A stretch of 64,000 bases of DNA. It comes from Delphinapterus leucas. Lineage: Eukaryota; Chordata; Mammalia; Artiodactyla; Monodontidae. Below are positions 37,201 to 46,200 of this stretch, piece after piece. The stretch spans positions 74,236,644-74,300,643 of the forward strand of contig NW_022098069.1 of the NCBI RefSeq assembly GCF_002288925.2, in the 5' to 3' direction. The position numbers were made by a program, and so were the translations under genes. Positions within the stretch are counted from its first letter, which is position 1; every line of letters starts with the position of its first letter. Below the pieces are notes generated by a model. That model worked only from the letters and a program-made list of their open reading frames with translations. It was not told where the DNA came from and ran no database searches.

Positions 37201-40200
37201 TGTTTACAAACTGAGTTAGAAAACCAGAGTGGATTTAATTAACGGTGAGGGGGTGGGTGGGGCGGGCCGAGGTAGGGCAGTCTCTTGTTGAACCTGGGGA
37301 AACACTTTCTAGGTGCTGGTCATGGGCTCATTAAGGAGAGGGAAGCACTGCCTCTCTGACCCAGCTCCGCCTCTTGCCTAACTGGCGGGGGCCTTCCCGG
37401 TACAGTCGCCGAGCAGAGCAGGCTGTGGGTGCTGATGTGTGGGCATGAGCTGCCATACACATGCATTTCTGTTCCCCAGGGTACTCCGGCAGTGAGGTGC
37501 TAAGTCATCACTCAGGCTGTGTATATGTTGTGTGTGCATGTGTGTCTGTGTCCGTGTGTGTCTGTGTGCTGTGTCTAGAGTGGGCGTGGGGCAGGACTCC
37601 TGGTGCACAGGGGCCTCCGATCTGACCCGGGGAGCCCCCCTGTCCCGCGCGGCGCGCTTCGAACGCCCTCACCACTGGATTGGCCCGTGTGGTGGCCCGT
37701 GGCTGCCTGGAGCCTCGGCTGGTGGCACCTTCCTGCAGCTGTTGGCTGGTTGGCGTCTCGCCCATTCTCCAGTACCTCTGGAGTCCCAGTCTGGACCTCC
37801 CTTCCGGCTACAGGCAGAACTCTAGGAGCCGGCTGGCTTTTCCCCAGGGCCGCCGCCTCCCTGCAGGTAGTCTCTGACTGAAGCTTGCTAGTCGGCGATG
37901 TGTCTTAGAGCGCTTTCTCGCGTCAGCGCCCCTGACTGCCCCGACCGCCGACGGTGATTAAGTTCATTAGTGCACAGATGGAACTAAGGCTTCGGGCCCA
38001 AAGCAGCCCGTGCTGAAAGGCACCTAAGTGTCCTGAAACGGTTAACGCGTCTCCCCCAAGCACCTGACTTATTAATGGGGGCTGTGGTTCACCTGCCTGG
38101 GAGAGAATCTGACTCAGAGGTGATTTGCAGCGGGAGTGTAGGCAAAGAATAGGGACAGGGGAGAAGTACGGAACCGAAAGACCGAGCTCTCACAGAGACC
38201 TGCCCTGCCCTGGTAGAGAAGGCGTAGCAGTGAGAGTGTTTGTAAGTGTTCCTTAGAAGAGACCCTTTGAGTACCTGACAGTGCGGGCTGCTTGTGACGC
38301 CCCTTCCAGGCACCAGGTTAAGGTTCCGGATTCAGGCGGAGGCCAGGCGGGAAGAGGGTGTGTGAGGCTCTTGTGCTCCTGTGCCCCCCCCCCACCCCCA
38401 CCCCGGTGGTGAGTGTAAAGAAGACCTCGCCTCTCAACCACATGTATGTGTGGCCTTTTTGTTAGAGATGAGAAAGGGATTCAGAAGGGAGAAACTCGAA
38501 TCCTGGTGAGAAGCCTTGTCCCAACCTGACAACTGCTGTACTTGGAGTCAGACAGTCCTCAGGAGGGAGGACGAAAAGTCTAATGTTTGGACTGTGTTTG
38601 TCTCGCAATCACCACAAAATAAAAGTGTAGAAAATGCTTGTGGTGTACTAACTCTTTTCTGTACTGAAGTCACTCAGACTAACACGCACTTACGATTAAA
38701 TTCTAAACGCTTTCTTTTTGGAGTCATCACTGTTGCGTTTTAAGTAGAATGATGCCAACGATGTATGAGAAACAGGGAATAAATCAGGATTTTTGTGTGT
38801 GTGCTATTACTTATATTTACTTTATTAAAGAGTCTAAGAGATTTGAGGGCATTTAGCGTCAGTCTAAAACGGGCTTATTAAAATGAAAAATGTGTTTTCC
38901 AGAATGTTCCACGAGGCCTGCGATGGTGGAGGCTTTAAAAAGTGGAAATCTTGGCCGCCGTGCCCCAGAGTGCACAGTTATTTGTGATTATAAACAAGAA
39001 GTGTATTAGGCCAAAGACTCATCAGGGCAGGGGTGACAGTAAGAATAAATCATAAGTCTGTTTTTCAAGTAACTTAAAGTCCAGCCCAGTTCACACAACA
39101 GCATTTCGTAGCAGGTTAATATGTGGGGCTGTGATCAAGGCGTGTGGTCACTTCAGAACTGACAAGTGAGTACCCTTCATTAGAGAGGCAGACAACTCTC
39201 TGAGTGATAACGGTAGTGGCTCTTTCCTGCAGATCTACACTGTGGGGCATTTTGCACACCCGGGTTCCAGTTCTGGATCAGAAAGTTAGATGACAGGAAT
39301 GGACTCAGGTGGGTTTGGGAACCTGAAGACACGATTGCCGATATATGGCGGGTGCCGTGCCAAGTTCCCAGGGCTGCCACTTCACTCTGGTGGGATTCCT
39401 TTCCCCCAAACATTGTCTTCTAAAGGATGCAATAAACGTGAGTTCAGCAAATGAGTACTTGCTCAGATAAAAAAACATGCTACCTCTGCACTCCTGCCTG
39501 GGGCATCGAAAGGGGTCAGGTCCCGGGGCACCATTTTACTCAACATTTGGTGGAATGGTCACCTCTTGACAGTCTGACAGAGGCTACAGTTGTCCCCGAA
39601 CAAGAGGCATGTTAAGCTTTAGTGTTGCAAGCAATGTTTGGGATTCAGGAAAACTTGAGGTCGTTATCGAGTTCCTGAGGGCAGTGGTTCTCAGCACGTG
39701 GTCCTCAACCAGCAGCAACGTGACCTGCAGGTTTTTGGATCCCACCTCTGACTCCAGAAACGGTGGGGTTGGAGGCCAGCATTCTGTGTTTTAGGGCCCC
39801 TACGTGTTTGTTCGGGAACCACTGCTTTTGGGGAAAGCCTGACTCTTGGGTTTAACGTGGTATGAGGGGTGGCAGCCGAGGGCTGGTGGCTTTGCCTACC
39901 ACCTCGCTGGCAATTGGGAGAAGATGAAGCGGGGGGTCGGGGGTGGGCGGGAGGCTAGGTCTAGCAGTCTAGCAGTGTACAGGAAGGGCCAAGCAGGGTG
40001 TGTGTTGAGGACAGAGCCTCAGTTCAGCTCTACATACAGGGGCTGCTTATGGAAGTTGCCCTTTAGGGTGTTCTGTGCATGAGAGAGGTAAGGTTTAGGG
40101 CACTCACTATACTAATGTGGTCAGCCGGCCTGGTTTATTCAGGGGCTGATTTGCTCCAGTTGAAAACCCCGACCTTTGCTTCTTGGGGTCACAGTTAGAT

Positions 40201-43200
40201 GTCTCGTATCAGAAAGCATGGGGAATGGAAGTGGGGAATTTCCCACTTAACAGCCAGGGTGGAAATCTTTCCTGGGGGAAGTGAAGACACCAAAATTAAA
40301 TTTGAGTAATATACGAAGTTCAGGTTCTCTGGCTCTGCTCTTTCCATTGACAATTTTAAGTAAAAAGCGATGTATCTCTTTTGTACATCTGACTTGAATA
40401 GGAGAGTAACCTTGTCCACTCCTAGGATGTCAGAGAGTTTGTTTCCATTTCCTATTTCCACAAGTTGGATTCCCTGTCTTAATGTAAAAACCGTTCTGTA
40501 TGTTTTCCAGTTGTTTTGAGCCTGTGATAAGGATCTAGGTTCGGCCCCTTCCTCTTTTTGACCTTCTACTCTTTATCTCCCCTGGGTGGAGCAATATTTA
40601 TCAAAGAGGGTCGCCTATTAGCTACCTCCATCCCCAAACTGGTCAGAATTCTTATAAAGGACACCTACTTCCTGGCCTGAGGGTGTGTGGCTGTCAGAGA
40701 AAGAATGTGCTTTAACCAGGGTGAATGACACTGAAATAAGATTTACTTTGAGACAGGAAGAGTGATTTTATTCTCAGTTCTTTGAGATAATTTTTATTTT
40801 TATCAAGAAGTGTTAGGAAGATCCTAAACAAATAGCGAATAGGTTAGGATCAAGAGAAGCCTGACTTGGTGGTCCTGCTTTAGGCCAGGAAATTATACCA
40901 CTTACAACGTGAGCAATGCAAATGTGAAAGCCAGCTGACCTGTTCCTCTTAATGCCTCGTGTCCTCTTGGAAAGGAGGCTGCCTTGAACACAGCTGGGGA
41001 AGAACAGCTGGAATTGTTAGGGTTCTTTAGGGGTGGTGTATCTGTACATAAGCCAAAATGCAGGGCTGTGTGTGTCGCTTGTTACCACTCTCACTGCCAA
41101 AAGGTTAGTGGCCTTGGGGGAAGGTGGCAGGAGAAGGGACAGCCCAAGCGTTAGGAGAGTGCAGTCATGCCTTCGGTGTAGGAGCTGATGGGGATATGCA
41201 GTCCCTGTTTTCAGTCTTGCCACTGAGCTTACTGGGGTGGTCTTGTCCACATCTTCCTGAAGAAAGGTTTATTGTGTTATCTGCTGTGTTGCATTTGACG
41301 TTTGTGTTTTCAGGCCCATGCAATCTAATCAGGTCTTACCAGTAGGCTTTAGGACTGAGAGATTTAAGGGGGTTTATTGATTAAGTCATTAAAATTTGAT
41401 TCTGTATTGACTGATCACAGGTGGCTCTGAAAACGGGGAACAAATTTAAGTGTTGATTGGTTACTACTGGTGAATGAGCATTTGCATGCAGTTCCCCAGT
41501 GGTTGCACATCAGATGCAAAGCGGAGCTCCTAGTGCTGGGGTCTTCTCGGTTACTGACCGATGAATCGAGAAGAGGGCAGTTTCAGTTTTTCAGGTGGTG
41601 ATACAGAAAGCTGGCCTTGAGAGGCTGAGCTAGCAAGTCAATGGCAAAGCAAGAAGGATGTTCCCTAGGTGTTCACACGCTGTAGGAACACAGCGGCCTG
41701 TAAGTTCCAAGGTACTTCAGAGAGTTCAGTGTCAACAAAAGAAGTTTACTTGGATTCCTGGTGACTACTTGGCCTTCTAGTGAGCCCTGTGTGGGGACAT
41801 TGTTTGTGAGGGGCTTCTCCCTCTGATGGCCCTTGACCCTAATGCTGTCTAGTTCCATCTTCAGAAGATGCTTGATAAAGTGCAGCAGAGGTGGCTTCTG
41901 AACTGCTCTGAAGCCTCTGACGATAGAATTCATGGGAAGAGGATACTGAAGGGGTGATGAGCAGAGTCCTTTGGCAAGAGCTGGCATGTTTGGACTTGGA
42001 CACCGATGGGCGTCTGTCTCTTCGCCAGGAGGAGCCTGTGGCCAGGTGTGGTGCAGGGGCAGGACCTCCTCTGACAGCCTCTTTTGTGCTGCTACCCACC
42101 TTGAGGGGTATACGCAGAATACTTGTTAGCACCCAAAGGGAGGCTTAGAGATTAGCTAAAATGTTTAAAGTACATTTGGATATCAAAAGTCACTCAAGGA
42201 CCTAGTAGGACAAATTTTTCTCAGGTAAAGAGGAAAAAAACAAAAAAACAAAAAACACCGAAGTCCTGTTATAATGTATTGCTTACTTAGAATCTTTATT
42301 CTCTACGTTCTAGGTTCGGAACCTCACTTACATGGTGACCCGCAGGGAAAAGATTAAACGATCTGTGTGCAAAGTCCAGGAACAGATATTCAATCTTTAC
42401 ACTAAGCTTTTGGAGCAAGAAAGAGTTTCAGGTATGCATTAAGCCCCGGTAGGTCAAACAATAGGGCAGGGGTTTGTAAGCCCTCTGTTAAGGGAAAAAA
42501 ATGCTAGTTTCTTTAATTTTATTTTATACTGTAGAAGAATCAAAGAAGCAAAGGCTTTTGTTGTTGAAGAAAATCTTCAGGCATTCGAGGCACCATGGTC
42601 TAGAGGAGAGGGCTATGAACTGGGCCTCATGTATGGGTCAAATCCTGTATTGGCTACTTAAAGGCTCAACACAAGCGAGTCTTAAGTTTTCCAAGTCTCC
42701 CTCGTTTCCTCACATGTAACGTGAGGATGAGATCTCCTGCTACCTCCTGGGAACAACTGTGAGACTCGAAAGAGTAACTTACATATTGCAAAGCACTTGA
42801 TAAATGTAAAGTATCATGGGGATACCTAAAAAGATTTATAATTATCTAGCCTTTGGATCTGCCTGTAACATACGGTAAATATATCTTAAGACTGTGTACT
42901 TAAGGCACGTATCCATGTTTAGGTAACATTCACAGTGGATTATTTTGGTGCAGGTGGAATTTTGAATACTTTCGAGATTCAGCACAACATATTTATTTAG
43001 TGCTGCCTATGCTGCATTGCTCTGGCAAAGAGAAAAAGAAAACTAAGACATGGACTTCCCCCACCTCCGGAGAACACTTGAGTGACTCTGAGATCAAGTG
43101 CATAGGAGGGCAAGTTGTTTAACCTCTCCGGGACTCTGTTGGTCTGTAAGAGGTTTGGTCCAGAATCCTGCCCTCTGAAGTGCTTTTCCGCACTAGCGTT

Positions 43201-46200
43201 CCGTGATCAGAAGCCCCAGAAGGCAGGCGTTATAAGGATTTCAGAGGAGGAAGAGTCTGTCGAGTGCGGATCAGGCAGAACCATGACCCACGAGCAGGCG
43301 GGTCTTAGGGGACCTCGTGTCTGCTGCCCTTTGAAGTTAGAGCAGCAGTGTCTGCCCTGCTTGCCTCTTGTGCAGAGTCCCCCGGCTTACTCTCCTTCTG
43401 CTTCTGTGGCTTTTCGTCTCTGTAGATTAGGAAACACAGATACAACAAAGAAGTTGTTATAACCTATTATGTTGAAATCCACATTCTGGGTTTACCTAAA
43501 ACTAACTGGATATGTGTGACTAGAGGCAAACTGGTCAGCCGAACAAAGAGAGAAAAAGCTTGGGGAGTTTTAAATGATATTCTTGAAGTGTGTTACGTTG
43601 TTTTGATAGCACTAACGTATTAATAATATCATCCTAGGTAATTTCCTTCCCAAGAGTAAATACTTCCCAGCTATATCAAGTGTTATATCGTCAGCTAGAC
43701 TTTAGAGTTGTCAAACTTTTAAAATAGATTTTTCTGAGTTAGGGTATCACGAGTACAAGCAGTTTGACTCAGATTCTTTAAGGTGAACTTCTGTCTCTTC
43801 ATTATTCCTACTTGAATGCAGATAAAATAGGGGACCTGTTTTCTCCCTTGCCCGTGGTGTGTCCTTGTGTAAAGAGCAGCCCCCCCCCCCCCCCCCCCCC
43901 CCCCAAGGCTGTCTGGTGCGGATCACCCAGCCTCCAGCTGCAGAGGCCGAGCTGCTGCCGCCCAGGATCATTAGTGCAGGTTGTGTCTGTGGAGCTTTGC
44001 CAGTGGAGGGCTTTCTGTGACTCTTGTTAAAAGTCCTTACGTAATGAGTGATTACCTATGAAAATAAGCTGTAAAGAAAGTTTTCATCTGATTTCACTCG
44101 AGTCGTTTTTCATGGTTATTGCAGGCAGTTTTTTTTTTTTTTTTCCCTTGTATTTCGTGGCTGAGGTTTTTTGGTAAGTGGTTGAGCTTCTTAACAAGGT
44201 TAGGAAGTGTTTTGTGTAACAGATGTAATGCAGATCTACGTTCAGAAGTCCTACTGCTGTTCCAGAACAGGAAAAGGGGTCCTCACCACCCTCTGAGGAA
44301 TGACCCACACTAGATATGACGGGTTGGAAGCAATGGTAATCTTCCTGTGAACTGCCCCAGGGAATGAAGTGGAAACCCCTTGGGATGCCTTTTTTCTTCT
44401 TCCAGTTTCAGACTTTCAGTTGTGTCGTTCGTGCCTCACACTGATCTACCTTGTAAGAGAGATGATTCCGAGTGAGGCAGAGATGGCCCTGACTTAACAT
44501 GTGTCACTAGGATCCATAGTTTAAACTGTCCCGTGGTTCCGAGAATGGGCAGGGCCCTTCTGCTGGATGAGTGTCCTCAGTGGAGACAATACTTATGAGA
44601 GTCAGAGGCCCTTCAGAGACATGGATCCCAAGTCAGGAGAGAAATCAGAGCTTGGAAAATAGCCCCTCTTACCTTCCTATTTTCCCACATTAGGTGACTA
44701 CATAAAAGAAACAATACGTGTGGCGTGATGGTTGACCCTGAGTTTGATTACTGAGAAAGCAGCCATTTCTAAACCAGCAGATTGTAAAACAACCTCCCCT
44801 ACCTACGGTCATGATAATTTTACGTTTAGAGTTGCTAGCTCTGTTCTGTTTACGTGCAGTGTCCGTTTCCGCTCAGCAGTTAAACTCTCACATGGGCTCC
44901 TGCCTGCTACTCTGGGGTGGAACCTTGTTTTCCTGGTGGTTCATAACTCAGGAAACATGAAAACTGCTCTTTGTAGGTGCTCTGGAGGCTCTTGCAGGAA
45001 CGTGGTCCTTCTGATGAACTCTAGTATGTTATGAATTCACCCTGTAGTTTTCAAACTGAGGGTTACAGTTTATTATCGGGTTGTGAGATTAATTTAGCAG
45101 GTCATCACTAGCATTAAAACAAGTGAGATAGAACAGAAACTGTCAGAGTGCCTATCAGGCCATGAAGGCTAATATGATTGCAGGAAAAGTGAGCTTTTAC
45201 TGGGTTACATTGTGAAACTTAGTTCTTACTGTGATTTGCCTCAGAAATGTTTGAAAAACACCAATTTAACTTATCCTTGTGTTGGATGGCAATTCAGTTT
45301 AATTCCACAAATGGGTTTTACATATGAGAGTAAACAGACGTACTCTGTGTCAAGAACGATTTCAAACAAACACCTTCCTTTATTCATTTCACAATTGACG
45401 TGTATTTATCCTCATCATAGCCATGTCGTGCTGTGAGGGTGTAGATAATTTGGAGAAAGAACCTTAAAAGCCCCAGTCCCCCCAGACCCCCCACCCTCAC
45501 CCCCCCCCCCCCCACCCCCCGTCTGTAGGCGTGGCAGGTGGCAGCTCTTGGCAGGCGCTGCTCTGAGACCGGGTGGAAGCAGTGCTTGCTTCACCGCAGA
45601 CGGATTCCGCAGTGAAATCCCATTTGAAAATCAGATCAGTTATTTTGTTTGACGGAAAATGTATTCCTTGAAAAGACATTGTTTCATGAAAAAGTACATG
45701 AACTTAAGCTGTTTTAGAAAATAGAGGATATTGAGTATCCAGATTTCACGGCAGGTAATTACCTTTACTGTAAATACCGAACTTGTACAAAGTGGGTGGC
45801 TGTGTGTTTTACTGTTGGGTGGGAAGGCCCTGCTGAGGGTCTGGAATTTTATTGTTCTGGATATGCCTCTGCTGTAACTTTCCTTGACGTGTGGTTTTTG
45901 TGTTCGTAGGTGCGCCGCCTTCTTCTTCCTCCTCATCACTGGAAAACATGCTTCTGTTTAACAGCCCTTCTGTGGGCCCCGATGCCCCCAAGATAGAGGA
46001 CTTGAAGTGGCATTCTGCGTTCTTCAGGAAGCAAATGGGTACTTCCTTGGTTCACTCGATGAAAAAGCCCCATAAGCGAGATCCATTGCAGAACAGTGCT
46101 GGGAGTGAAGGCAAAACCCTGCTAAAGCAGCCAGACCTGGGCAGTAGAAGGGAGGGGATGGTGGTCCCAGAGAGCTTTTTGAGTTTTGAAAAGACCTTTG

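Larger units (their letters stand above)
36876..42313 (+). other. JADE1: JADE1 intron between coding exons 8 and 9
   Basis: The first 1.9 kb is probably short-isoform 3'UTR. Further on lie a MER5A-type hAT element (39682-39824), a MIR-like antisense piece (about 41,560-41,660) and an A-rich tract (about 42,231-42,257) just before exon 9. The rest is unremarkable. Confidence 0.7.
42432..45909 (+). other. JADE1: JADE1 intron between coding exons 9 and 10
   Basis: It holds a MIR (about 42,580-42,830), a second MIR-like piece (about 43,080-43,160), a run of 25 C (43880-43904), a T run (44129-44144) and a C-rich tract (about 45,480-45,520). No exon is seen. Confidence 0.7.
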
